Below the pieces are notes generated by a model. That model was not told the origin of the DNA, ran no database searches, and worked only from the letters and a program-made list of their open reading frames with translations. This document shows, in pieces, positions 7,292 to 19,286 of a stretch of 53,438 bases of DNA (its first letter is position 1; each line of letters begins with the position of its first letter). The translations under genes and the position numbers were made by a program. Location: assembly GCA_016200325.1 (NCBI GenBank), contig JACQEZ010000017.1, forward strand, positions 1 through 53,438. The letters are read 5' to 3'. Origin of the DNA: Candidatus Manganitrophaceae bacterium (GTDB lineage: Bacteria > Nitrospirota > Nitrospiria > SBBL01 > Manganitrophaceae).

Positions 7292-9733
7292 GTGAATAAA
7301 CGCCATCTGGAATTCATAAATTGGTTTCAGGGTGTTATGAATAAGGAGAATGAACCGTATCCATATCAAGCCCGCTTCGCAATGGATGATACCCTGCCTC
7401 AATTGGTCGATATACCGACAGGCTTGGGGAAAACGGCAACGACTATCTTAGGATGGTTATGGAGGCGGAGGTTTCATCCGGATAGAGCAATCCAAAATGC
7501 CACACCTCGCCGCCTCATCTATTGCTTACCCATGCGTGTATTGGTTGAACAAACCTATGAGAACGCAAAGGGTTGGTTGAGCAAATTAAACATGTTGGGT
7601 AGCCCCGGCGACGGGAAAATTTCGGTCCATCTTCTAATGGGCGGTGAAATCGATATCGACTGGGACGCTCATCCCGAAGCGGATGCAATCCTGATCGGCA
7701 CTCAAGATCAGTTGTTATCGCGCGCATTAAACCGGGGCTATGCAATGAGCCGTTACCGATGGCCAATGCATTTTTCCCTTCTCAACAACGATTGTCTTTG
7801 GATCTTTGATGAAGTGCAGCTGATGGGAGCGGGACTTCCGACAACCGCTCAGCTTCAGGCGTTTCGAGAAAAGCTCGGAACCTATGGAGCAGTTCATTCG
7901 CTCTGGATGTCCGCCACACTGAAAAAAGAAGGACTTGCCACGATCGACTTTCTGGAACAGGCCGCCCGTCTTCAAACACTCTCGTTGAATGATCAAGATA
8001 AGCAGCATCAAGAAGTATCTAAACGCATAAATGCCAGAAAAACTCTGACAAAGGCGCAGACTGTGTGGCGCGCGGAAGCAGAAGATGACTATGCGGAGAC
8101 TTTAGCAAAAGAAGTGGTCCAGAAACACAAAACGGGGTCGTTCAGTCTGGTCATCGTAAATCGTGTCAATCGTGCTCAGGAAGTATTAAAAGAGCTACAG
8201 GAACTCTTGCGAAGCGCCTCTCAACCGCCAGACCTACTTCTCATTCATTCCCGTTTCCGCTCCGCCGAACGGAAAAAGATTCAAGCACGTCTAAAAGAAA
8301 GCCCTCCACAAGGCCGTATCATTGTGGCTACTCAGGCCATTGAGGCAGGCATCGATCTCTCCGCTCAAACGCTCTTTACGGAACTGGCCCCCTGGTCATC
8401 ACTTGTTCAGCGGTTTGGAAGGTGCAATCGATACGGAGAATACAACGAAGATCATCCCGCCCGCATCTTTTGGATAGATCTCGAAACGCTGGTCGTCAAC
8501 AAAAACGGTGAAAATGAGCCAAATAAAGAGGCGGCTCAACCCTATGAGACCCCTCCGCTGGACTGGGCTAGAAAACAACTGACGCAGTTAACGGATGGGG
8601 GACCTCAAGCAGTGTCCGGATTCAGCGATCCTTTCCCGGCTCCGCCCGCCTATGTGCTCCGGAAGAAAGATTTGATCGAACTTTTTGACACCACCCCCGA
8701 TCTGGCAGGCAATGATATTGACGTATCCCGTTACATTCGTGAGACCGAGAACAATGATGTTCAGATTTATTGGCGAACACCCGTTGATATCAATTCGGAA
8801 CCTCGAGACGAAGAACTCTGCTCCGTTTCGATTAAAAGTTTCAGAATTTTTCTAAAAAAGAAGAAGCCTGCCTATCGATGGAATGGTTTGGATCGAGAGT
8901 GGATTCCTGTCACTGATAGATCTATCTGGCCCGGCCTTACCATTCTCCTGGATGTCTCTGCCGGCGGGTATTCGGAAGAGCTCGGCTGGACTGGAGACGG
9001 AACCGACCTGGTCTCAGCGCTTCCATCTCTTCTAAACGCCCCTTCACTGGACGCTTATGACGAGGACCGCCCCACTTTTATAAGTCGTTACGTCACACTA
9101 ACAGACCACGCAAAAGATGTCGCTGAGGCACTGATCGCTCTCAGAAAAATATTTTTCAGTTCTCTGCCTGACGTTCCGTGGGACGATCTTTCGAAAGCGG
9201 CTCGATGGCACGATATCGGCAAGGCTCATAAAGTATTTCAAGAGATGCTGCCATCCCCTCTCCAAAGCGACGACCTACGGGGAGGCCAGCCCCCCTGGGC
9301 AAAGTCAGCGCACAAAGGAGGCAAATATTCCCGCCCCCATTTCCGCCATGAACTTGCCTCGGCTTTGGCACTTTTGCAACACAAGGAATCCGACCTGGCC
9401 GCGTACCTTGCAGCAGCCCACCACGGCAAGGTACGTCTTTCGATCCGCTCCCTTCCTGGTGAAATACCATCTGGTGATGGGAGGCCCTTCGCGCGCGGCG
9501 TCTGGGAAGGAGATGACCTTCCGGCGGTCGATCTGGGAGATAAAATTCAGAGTCAGCAATTGATTCTCACCCTTGCCTATATGGGAATGGGTGAGGGCCC
9601 GCATGGGGCCAGCTGGTTGGAGCGAACACTGAAATTGCGGGATGAATACGGGCCTTTTAGATTAGCCTGGATGGAAACCCTCGTCCGTGTGGCCGATTGG
9701 AGGGGTACCCGGAAGGAAGAGGAGACCAAATGA
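7292..9733 (+). CDS. cas3: Cas3 helicase-nuclease, type I-G (HD domain C-terminal)
   Basis: An 813-residue protein. The N-terminal superfamily 2 helicase has Walker A IPTGLGKTAT (Lys48), DEAD-box variant DEVQ at 173-176, motif III LWMSATL and motif VI QRFGRCNRYG. The HD nuclease is at the C-terminus: ARWHDIGKAH with His640-Asp641, then HFRHELASAL and AAHHGK. An HD domain after the helicase is the arrangement of type I-G (formerly I-U) Cas3. The protein is recruited by the DNA-bound Cascade complex, unwinds the target and degrades it. The start is GTG, preceded by GAGAGGA. The stop overlaps the csx17 start by ATGA. The gene is AT-richer than neighbouring chromosomal genes. Confidence 0.96.
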   Translation: MNKRHLEFINWFQGVMNKENEPYPYQARFAMDDTLPQLVDIPTGLGKTATTILGWLWRRRFHPDRAIQNATPRRLIYCLPMRVLVEQTYENAKGWLSKLNMLGSPGDGKISVHLLMGGEIDIDWDAHPEADAILIGTQDQLLSRALNRGYAMSRYRWPMHFSLLNNDCLWIFDEVQLMGAGLPTTAQLQAFREKLGTYGAVHSLWMSATLKKEGLATIDFLEQAARLQTLSLNDQDKQHQEVSKRINARKTLTKAQTVWRAEAEDDYAETLAKEVVQKHKTGSFSLVIVNRVNRAQEVLKELQELLRSASQPPDLLLIHSRFRSAERKKIQARLKESPPQGRIIVATQAIEAGIDLSAQTLFTELAPWSSLVQRFGRCNRYGEYNEDHPARIFWIDLETLVVNKNGENEPNKEAAQPYETPPLDWARKQLTQLTDGGPQAVSGFSDPFPAPPAYVLRKKDLIELFDTTPDLAGNDIDVSRYIRETENNDVQIYWRTPVDINSEPRDEELCSVSIKSFRIFLKKKKPAYRWNGLDREWIPVTDRSIWPGLTILLDVSAGGYSEELGWTGDGTDLVSALPSLLNAPSLDAYDEDRPTFISRYVTLTDHAKDVAEALIALRKIFFSSLPDVPWDDLSKAARWHDIGKAHKVFQEMLPSPLQSDDLRGGQPPWAKSAHKGGKYSRPHFRHELASALALLQHKESDLAAYLAAAHHGKVRLSIRSLPGEIPSGDGRPFARGVWEGDDLPAVDLGDKIQSQQLILTLAYMGMGEGPHGASWLERTLKLRDEYGPFRLAWMETLVRVADWRGTRKEEETK

Positions 9734-11796
9734 ATGATCTGATACTTTCCGGATGTAGGCCGGAACCGCTGGCCAACTATCTTAAGGCCCTCGGGGTATT
9801 ACGGCTCTTAGGTGAACAGGCTGACCCGAATGTCCGGGGGGGATGGAAACAAGATGAGTTTATTCTCCGATCGAGCCTTGATCGAGAAAAACTGGAACAG
9901 TTTTTCTTACAAGATTACCGGCCAACACCCATCGTCGCCCCCTGGAATGGAGGAAGCGGATTCTATCCGAAAGATAAAAAAGAAGGGATCGATGCTCTTT
10001 GTATTTCTCCGGCTCAACGATTCACCGATTACCGGCAGACGATTTCTATCGCTCAAAACTTAATTGAGTCACTTGGGTTGTCCGAAAAATCGAGTGGTGA
10101 GCAAAAACAACTGCTTTTACGTCAATGCCGAAATCATTTCCCGGATAAAGCAGTCGCCTGGCTAGATGCGGCGTATATCTTGACGGAATCTGAAGCGAAA
10201 TATCCACCTCTCCTCGGAACCGGAGGCAATGATGGAAGGTTAGAATTCACGAATAATTTCATGCAGCGATTGATCGACATTTTTGATATCGGAACAGGTG
10301 CGCCGACCGCTTTTTCCCGGTCATGGCTCTCCGGCGCTCTTTTCAACGAGCCTGTACAGAAGCTTTTAGCTGACAAGCCGATTGGGCAATTTTATCCGGG
10401 CGCAGCGGGAGGGGCAAATTCGTCAGTAGGTTTTTCCTCAAAATCGCTGATCAACCCTTGGGATTTCATTCTCATGATCGAAGGTGCGTTGCTCTTTGCC
10501 GCTGCGGCAACAAAGCGTCTTCGGGCCGGCACCACCGTAGAGTTGGGTTATCCCTTCAGCACACGAGCGGCCGGCGTGGGATATGGCACTGCCAGCACGG
10601 CAGATGAAAGTTCCCGCGGTGAACTCTGGATTCCTTTATGGGAATCACCTTCATTGCTCTCTGAAGTGATGACCCTTTTTTCTGAGGGAAGGGCGCAAGC
10701 GGGAAAGCGTCCTGCTAAAAACAGTGTCGACTTCGCCCAGGCATTGGCAATGCTGGGAACGGATCGCGGCATCAATGAATTTCTTCGCTACGGCTTTCAG
10801 GAGAGAAACGGTCTCGCTTATTTTGCAACCCCTCTGGGGCGTTGGAGGGCCAAAGCCCGTCCTAAGGCAAATTTGCTGGATCAGGTCGGGTCCTGGATCG
10901 ATTCGTTCAGGCATAAAGCGATGGGAAACATCGCCCCCGAACGGATAAAACGAACATTTCGCGCCGTCGAAGAAGCGATCATGAATTTCTGCAAACCCGG
11001 AGGGCCATCCCAAATGACGGAGATCGTGATCGCACTGGGGCAGGCAGAGAGGGCCTTGGCAGGATCACCTCGATTTCGAGAAGAAGCGTTTGCCAAACCG
11101 ATTCTTCTTTCCGAAGAGTGGATTGAAACATTAGACAATGGGAAAGAAAAAGCCGAATTTCACCTCGCTTTAGCGCTGGCCTCAATGGAAATCCGGAAGA
11201 ATTTAGAACCGGTCGAAGTCCGACCTGGAAAAGTAAGTTGGCTTGATCAGAAGAATCCTCCGCATGTGGTCTGGAGAGATGGATCGCTCGTTAATAATCT
11301 TACGGCCGCTCTACTTCGGCGATGTTTGGATGCTGAGTCCCTGGATGGGAAATACCGAGCGGGCCTGGGAGAAATTGCGGCCTTTATTTCTGTTGATATC
11401 GATGATTCACGCCTTGAGAAACTTCTATGGGGACTCTCTCTCATTGACTGGCCAAAAATCACAACCGCAGCCAGTCATCGCATTGAGGGCAGTTTTACGC
11501 CCATGCTCTATGATCTCCTGAAATTGACATGTCTGCATGAGCCTTTAAAAGATACACCGATTCCGCTCAATACAGCGATTCTGACGAGAGCAGCTTCAGG
11601 GGATGCAGCCGCAGCCTCAAAGCTGGCAGCCCAACGTCTAACAGGCAGCGGGTTTCATCCCTTCGTAGACCTTATTAGAGAGCCAAACAAAAAAACTCAA
11701 CGCATTGCAGCAGCATTGATCTTTCCAATTTCCAGATCAGATATTTACCACCTGGTTAAACGCGTTTTAAAAGTGTCCGAGCCGGCACAAAGATAG
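9730..11796 (+). CDS. csx17: Csx17, large-subunit-like protein of the type I-G effector complex
   Basis: A 688-residue protein beginning MNDLILSGCRPEPLANYLKA, the hallmark N-terminus of the Csx17 (GSU0052-like) family. Length and position between cas3 and csb1 fit. Other landmarks are PPLLGTGGNDGRLEFTNNFM and the GSFTPMLYDLLKL region near the C-terminus. In type I-G systems this protein takes the place of Cas8, so it should help recognise the PAM and recruit Cas3, although the exact role is less studied than in I-E. The ATG at 9730 overlaps the cas3 stop. An earlier in-frame codon at 9697 is less likely because it would extend deep into cas3. Confidence 0.95.
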   Translation: MNDLILSGCRPEPLANYLKALGVLRLLGEQADPNVRGGWKQDEFILRSSLDREKLEQFFLQDYRPTPIVAPWNGGSGFYPKDKKEGIDALCISPAQRFTDYRQTISIAQNLIESLGLSEKSSGEQKQLLLRQCRNHFPDKAVAWLDAAYILTESEAKYPPLLGTGGNDGRLEFTNNFMQRLIDIFDIGTGAPTAFSRSWLSGALFNEPVQKLLADKPIGQFYPGAAGGANSSVGFSSKSLINPWDFILMIEGALLFAAAATKRLRAGTTVELGYPFSTRAAGVGYGTASTADESSRGELWIPLWESPSLLSEVMTLFSEGRAQAGKRPAKNSVDFAQALAMLGTDRGINEFLRYGFQERNGLAYFATPLGRWRAKARPKANLLDQVGSWIDSFRHKAMGNIAPERIKRTFRAVEEAIMNFCKPGGPSQMTEIVIALGQAERALAGSPRFREEAFAKPILLSEEWIETLDNGKEKAEFHLALALASMEIRKNLEPVEVRPGKVSWLDQKNPPHVVWRDGSLVNNLTAALLRRCLDAESLDGKYRAGLGEIAAFISVDIDDSRLEKLLWGLSLIDWPKITTAASHRIEGSFTPMLYDLLKLTCLHEPLKDTPIPLNTAILTRAASGDAAAASKLAAQRLTGSGFHPFVDLIREPNKKTQRIAAALIFPISRSDIYHLVKRVLKVSEPAQR

Positions 11797-11820
11797 AACT
11801 TAATATTCTTACTCACATGA

Positions 11821-14345
<2,525 letters not shown>

Positions 14346-14396
14346 TCATTTTTGCCAACTATTCCACCCGCTCTTTGACAACTGAAAGGAGGTTTT

Positions 14397-16091
14397 ATGA
14401 ACACCAACGCAACAGATGCGCCTGTGGACTTACCGCTCCTCCCCGTTCGGATGTTGAACGAGTTTACCTATTGTCCCCGTTTGGGATACCTCGAATGGGT
14501 CCAGGGGGAATTCGCCGACAGCGCCGATACGGTGGAGGGGCGGTATCGCCATCGGCGGGTGGATCAGAGTGCGAAGCGGCCGGCGAAAAAAGAATCGGAA
14601 GGCGAAGAAGAAAAAGTCGTTCTCCACGCCCGGTCGGTGTCGCTCTCCAGCGAGCGGATGGGGCTTACGGCCAAGATCGATCTTGTTGAGGGCGAAGGCG
14701 CCCGCGTGACGCCGGTCGATTACAAAAAAAGCAAACGGCCGCATGTGGCGAGGGGGGCGTGGGAGCCGGAGTTAGTACAGCTTTGCGCTCAGGGGTTGCT
14801 TCTCCGGGAGCAAGGATACGAATGCGCCGAAGGGGTGATTTATTTCGTCGGCTCGCGCGAGCGGGTGACGATCGCTTTTGACGACGAGCTGATCGCCCTC
14901 ACGCTGGAGCGGATCGCACAGATGCGGCGGGCGGTCGTTTCAGGAGAGATCCCGCCGCCGTTGGAGGAGAGTCCCAAATGTGTCCGTTGCTCGCTGGTCG
15001 GCATCTGCCTTCCGGATGAGGTGCGGTTTCTCAGGGCGAACGCCGCCGGCCTTCCGGAGCCACGGCCGCTCTTTCCGGCGTCGGACGACACCTTGCCGCT
15101 CCATGTCCAGCATCCGGGCGCGAAGGTGGCGAAACGGGGCGAGGTCCTGGCGATCTTAGATGGCGATGCGCTCCTCACCGAAGCCCGTTTGGGAGAGATC
15201 TCCCAGGTCGCTCTCTTCGGAGGGGTCCACATCAGCACGCCGGTGGTTCAGGAGCTCTGCCGCCGGGGCATTCCGCTCACCTATCTCTCCTCGGGTGGCT
15301 GGTTTTATGGGTTCACCCATGGGATGAACCACAAGAACATCGACCTGCGGCGCCACCAGTTCCGGGCGGCCGAAGATCGGTCCAGGTGTCTATTACTTGC
15401 GCGCCGGTTCGTCCAGGCGAAGATCGCCAACTGCCGGACCCTTCTCCGCCGCAATCACGAGCTTCCGCTGGATCAGCCGCTGCAGCAGATGAAATGGGAC
15501 ATCGAGCAGGCCGGAAAAGCCGACAGCCTCGAACAGCTTTTGGGGGTGGAAGGGATGTCGGCGCGGCGCTATTTCGAATGCTTCGATGGGATGCTAAAGT
15601 TGGCCGATCCCCTTTTTCCGGAATTCGACTTCAACGGCCGCAACCGAAGGCCGCCGCGCGATCCGATCAACGCGCTTCTCTCGCTCGCCTATGCGATGCT
15701 GGCGCGGGAATGGGCCGTAGTGCTGCAGACAGTCGGTCTCGATCCTTATCTGGGGTTCTATCATCAGCCTCGATACGGCCGCCCGGCGCTGGCGCTCGAT
15801 CTGATGGAGGAGTTCCGGCCGATCATCGGCGATTCGGCGGTGATCACGGCGATCAACAACGGTGAAATTACCGCGAACGATTTCATCAAGCAGATGGGCG
15901 CCGTCAGCCTGACCGCGGAAGGGAGGAGCCGTTTCATTCAGACGTACGAGCGGCGGATGAGCAGCGAGATCACCCACCCCGTCTTTGGATACCGGATCAG
16001 CTACCGGCGGGTTTTCGAAGTCCAGGCCCGCCTGCTGGGACGCCATCTCATGGGAGAGATCCCCGACTATCCGGCGTTCGTGACGCGGTGA
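14397..16091 (+). CDS. cas4-cas1: Cas4-Cas1 fusion, spacer-acquisition integrase
   Basis: A 564-residue fusion. The Cas4 part (about 1-215) has Cys26 and the C-terminal cluster Cys195, Cys198, Cys204 (KCVRCSLVGICLP) for a 4Fe-4S centre, plus the nuclease motif TPVDYKKSKRP. The Cas1 part (about 225-564) has Glu385 (LLGVEGMSARRYF), His456 (GFYHQPRYGR) and Asp468 (ALDLMEEFRP), the three metal ligands. Such fusions trim prespacers at the PAM and integrate them directionally next to the leader. AAAGGAGG precedes the ATG. A 51-base gap containing TTTGACAA separates it from csb2. Codon use is clearly more GC-rich than in the effector genes upstream, so adaptation and effector modules may have different histories. 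Confidence 0.97.
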   Translation: MNTNATDAPVDLPLLPVRMLNEFTYCPRLGYLEWVQGEFADSADTVEGRYRHRRVDQSAKRPAKKESEGEEEKVVLHARSVSLSSERMGLTAKIDLVEGEGARVTPVDYKKSKRPHVARGAWEPELVQLCAQGLLLREQGYECAEGVIYFVGSRERVTIAFDDELIALTLERIAQMRRAVVSGEIPPPLEESPKCVRCSLVGICLPDEVRFLRANAAGLPEPRPLFPASDDTLPLHVQHPGAKVAKRGEVLAILDGDALLTEARLGEISQVALFGGVHISTPVVQELCRRGIPLTYLSSGGWFYGFTHGMNHKNIDLRRHQFRAAEDRSRCLLLARRFVQAKIANCRTLLRRNHELPLDQPLQQMKWDIEQAGKADSLEQLLGVEGMSARRYFECFDGMLKLADPLFPEFDFNGRNRRPPRDPINALLSLAYAMLAREWAVVLQTVGLDPYLGFYHQPRYGRPALALDLMEEFRPIIGDSAVITAINNGEITANDFIKQMGAVSLTAEGRSRFIQTYERRMSSEITHPVFGYRISYRRVFEVQARLLGRHLMGEIPDYPAFVTR

Positions 16092-16124
16092 TCCCGGGAT
16101 GACTTAAACCAGGAGCGGTTCCCA

Positions 16125-16415
16125 ATGCGGCATGTTTATATCGTGACCTACGACATCGCGAATCCGAAACGGCTTCGCCGTGTTTTCAAGACCATGAAGG
16201 GGTTTGGAAAACATCTTCAGCTTTCGGTTTTCCAATGCGATCTTCCGGCGATCGATCTGATCCGGATGCAGGATATCCTGACCCTGATTATCAACGCGGA
16301 GGAAGATCAAGTCCTTATCTTCAACCTGGGGCCGACGGAAAGCTGCCCGATCAAATCGATTCAGACCCTCGGTCTTCCCGCCAAGCTGGCAAAGCGCGCA
16401 ACCGTAGTGGTTTGA
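16125..16415 (+). CDS. cas2: Cas2 endoribonuclease-fold protein, Cas1 partner
   Basis: A 96-residue protein with the Cas2 ferredoxin-like fold. It starts MRHVYIVTYDIANPKRLRRV with the conserved Asp at the end of strand one, followed by FGKHLQLSVFQCDL and DQVLIFNLGP. It dimerises and holds two Cas1 dimers during spacer integration. The gene follows cas4-cas1 by 33 bases with an AGGAG site. It is the last cas gene and ends 208 bases before the first repeat, so the leader lies directly downstream. Confidence 0.96.
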   Translation: MRHVYIVTYDIANPKRLRRVFKTMKGFGKHLQLSVFQCDLPAIDLIRMQDILTLIINAEEDQVLIFNLGPTESCPIKSIQTLGLPAKLAKRATVVV

Positions 16416-16623
16416 TTTTTTTTTGCCTACCGCGCGCGAGCGGTTCGGTGACGCGGCCGCCTGGAGGAGCGCTCGCAAGTTGCTATGCAGTTAAAATATC
16501 AGCACTTTAGTGGCTAAAAGGAGACACAAAAAATTGAAATTCAAACACATGACATATTGTAAGTCGAACCACTCGTTTTGGCGCCCGAAAGAAACGGCTA
16601 ATCACCAACTTAGCAGGGGCGCC
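16416..16623 (+). promoter_or_regulatory. CRISPR leader
   Basis: Non-coding stretch between cas2 and the first repeat. It starts with a T9 run just after the cas2 stop, then a short palindrome (ACCGC..GCGGT, 16430-16445) and an AT-rich middle (16480-16560) containing TTAAAATAT and TTGAAATTC, likely pre-crRNA promoter elements. Spacers are expected to be inserted at its right edge (16623/16624), because the opposite end of the array has decayed repeats. Confidence 0.7.
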
Positions 16624-18926
16624 CTTTCCACAGAGTAAAATCTGTGGCCTCATTGAAGCCGAGGTTGTCGGCGAGGGGGTCGGTGAGATCGTACGAGGCT
16701 TTCCACAGAGTAAAATCTGTGGCCTCATTGAAGCTCGGTCGGCCAGGTTTTGACAGCGACTCACGCGAATCACTTTCCACAGAGTAAAATCTGTGGCCTC
16801 ATTGAAGCTTACGCTAGTAATTATTGCATGGTGGGATGGGCTGACCCTTTCCACAGAGTAAAATCTGTGGCCTCATTGAAGCTTCTCTCCCACAGGATCG
16901 ACCTTGATGTGCCGAAGTTCCTTTCCACAGAGTAAAATCTGTGGCCTCATTGAAGCTTTTGCTCATTTTATTGACACCTCCTAGTAGTTCCTGTCTTTCC
17001 ACAGAGTAAAATCTGTGGCCTCATTGAAGCTCGTTAACGACGCTCGATTCAACGGGGAAGGAATCAGCTTTCCACAGAGTAAAATCTGTGGCCTCATTGA
17101 AGCAGACCCACCCGCAGGTCCGTCATAGATCCAGTCGGTTTGCTTTCCACAGAGTAAAATCTGTGGCCTCATTGAAGCTGGATTTGCAAAACCTGGCTTA
17201 CGAACTGAGACAATCTCTTTCCACAGAGTAAAATCTGTGGCCTCATTGAAGCTTCTTCCTCTTTAGGTTCTTCAATCTTTTTCCAACACTTTCCACAGAG
17301 TAAAATCTGTGGCCTCATTGAAGCGCATTAACATTATGCACTCTAGGAAATTGGCTTCCTGGCTTTCCACAGAGTAAAATCTGTGGCCTCATTGAAGCCA
17401 TTAAGGGAACCTCCAAGCAATACATATTGACCTAACTTTCCACAGAGTAAAATCTGTGGCCTCATTGAAGCGGGTCTCACTCAACCCGGGGACGCCGCTC
17501 TTCCTGATTCTTTCCACAGAGTAAAATCTGTGGCCTCATTGAAGCATGACCTTTTTATCGGCCTTGCGGCCTGGTCGATCGTCAGCTTTCCACAGAGTAA
17601 AATCTGTGGCCTCATTGAAGCCAATCACTTCGTTTTTGTCTGTGCTGCTGGAACTCGCTTTCCACAGAGTAAAATCTGTGGCCTCATTGAAGCTTTTCTC
17701 AGTCGTTTTGAGATTGCAATGAACATAATTTCTTTCCACAGAGTAAAATCTGTGGCCTCATTGAAGCTTCATTTCGGTGCGGCTAAACAGCGACGCCTTG
17801 ATCTCTTTCCACAGAGTAAAATCTGTGGCCTCATTGAAGCTGCCTCTCTTCTCCGTTTATGTTGTAAGAGGCCCTTCTTTCCACAGAGTAAAATCTGTGG
17901 CCTCATTGAAGCGCCGTCAAACGCGCATTCGAGAGCACCCAGAGGGTCGCTTTCCACAGAGTAAAATCTGTGGCCTCATTGAAGCATTATAACGAGCAGA
18001 CGTTTTTCCCCAAGAGAGGTTGCTTTCCACAGAGTAAAATCTGTGGCCTCATTGAAGCTTCCTTTTTCTGAATCTGAATCTGAAGATGCGCTTTACTTTC
18101 CACAGAGTAAAATCTGTGGCCTCATTGAAGCCCTGATCATCGATACCTTGCATCGAACCCCCCATCTTCTTTCCACAGAGTAAAATCTGTGGCCTCATTG
18201 AAGCTTCTCCGGACGAGGTCCAAGCCATCCAGACCGCTAACTTTCCACAGAGTAAAATCTGTGGCCTCATTGAAGCGTGTTGGATGGGGGATTGGTCGTG
18301 GATGCGCACATTACCTTTCCACAGAGTAAAATCTGTGGCCTCATTGAAGCAGGATTACAATAAGCTTCTAAGGCCGCCTTCACCTGACTTTCCACAGAGT
18401 AAAATCTGTGGCCTCATTGAAGCCTCTATCGGTACGTCTGCGATAACCGGATCATCTGGCTTTCCACAGAGTAAAATCTGTGGCCTCATTGAAGCTTTTC
18501 TTTCGATTCCGTCGCCCCAAACCCCCCAACCGCTTTCCACAGAGTAAAATCTGTGGCCTCATTGAAGCAGTCGCCATGCAACGTTCCGAGAAGTATCGGA
18601 ACAAGCTTTCCACAGAGTAAAATCTGTGGCCTCATTGAAGCACCCAGGGGACGACGTCGATCACCCCGATCGGGGGTTTGCTTTCCACAGAGTAAAATCT
18701 GTGGCCTCATTGAAGCACCTGATCGACAAAGAACCCGGTCACATCGGCCGGGGCTTTCCACAGAGTAAAATCTGTGGCCTCATTAAAACCATGATACGAA
18801 AGGCTCAGGAGTTTGGACTCTATCTGCTTTCCGAAGAGTAAAATCTTCGGCCTCATTGAAGCAGCTATACTGCCCTGGTGGATCTCCAGGGCGCCGAGAA
18901 ACCTTTCCACAAAGTAAAATCTATGT
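16624..18926 (+). CRISPR. Type I-G CRISPR array, 31 full-length repeats plus one remnant, 31 spacers
   Basis: The repeat is 36 bp, starts CTTTCCACAGAG and ends CCTCATTGAAGC. It contains the perfect hairpin CCACAGA-GTAAAA-TCTGTGG, and the last eight bases ATTGAAGC fit a Cas6-type 5' handle, so the array is read left to right. Repeats start at 16624, 16699, 16773, 16847 and so on to 18754 and 18827. Spacers are 36-40 bp. The first 29 repeats are identical by eye. The 30th (18754) has a changed end (CATTAAAAC), the 31st (18827) has a changed but still self-complementary stem, and a 3'-truncated remnant lies at 18903-18926. This places the oldest end on the right. I saw no spacer that obviously matches this window, though no systematic comparison was possible. 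Confidence 0.98.
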
Positions 18927-19074
18927 TCTTCCCTTGCCTTTCCAACCCACTTTGGGTATCGTTAAAAACGATGCAGCCACAGATAAACTTCGGCGATGAT
19001 CTGTTTCCCACTTCAAAGTCGTATCCAAAAAGTACCCGCATTTAGACGGACAGCATTAAAAAAGGAGAGGTCAT

Positions 19075-19275
19075 ATGGCCAAAAAAGTCGTAAAACTCTG
19101 GTATGACTCGGAGGGAGACTATCTGGAAGTCACCTTTGACCAGAAGGAAGGCTATTTTAGGGAAACGGAAAGCGATCAGGTCATGGAAAAAGTCGACCAA
19201 GAAGGAAATGTCTTGGGGTTCTCTGTATTAAAGATTAGCAAACTCCGGAACAAACCGCTTGAAGTTGCCCTTTAA
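19075..19275 (+). CDS. DUF2283 protein
   Basis: A 66-residue protein. VVKLWYDSEGDYLEVTFDQK followed by VDQEGNVLGFSVLKISKL is the small beta-rich DUF2283 fold. Members are often found near toxin-antitoxin or mobile regions, but their function is not known. A strong AAGGAGAGGTCAT site precedes the ATG. It lies between the distal end of the CRISPR array and a metabolic gene 11 bases downstream. There is no sign that it belongs to the CRISPR system. Confidence 0.85.
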   Translation: MAKKVVKLWYDSEGDYLEVTFDQKEGYFRETESDQVMEKVDQEGNVLGFSVLKISKLRNKPLEVAL

Positions 19276-19286
19276 AACATAACGAC

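Noticed and set aside
9697-9729. Earlier in-frame start for csx17 at 9697
   Set aside because: It would add 11 residues lying within cas3; ATG 9730 gives the family N-terminus and the ATGA overlap typical of this operon.
16624-18926. Many short open frames with repeated peptides such as FPQSKICGLIEA or ASMRPQILLCGK across the CRISPR array
   Set aside because: They are translations of the 36-bp repeat in several frames and carry no independent coding signal.
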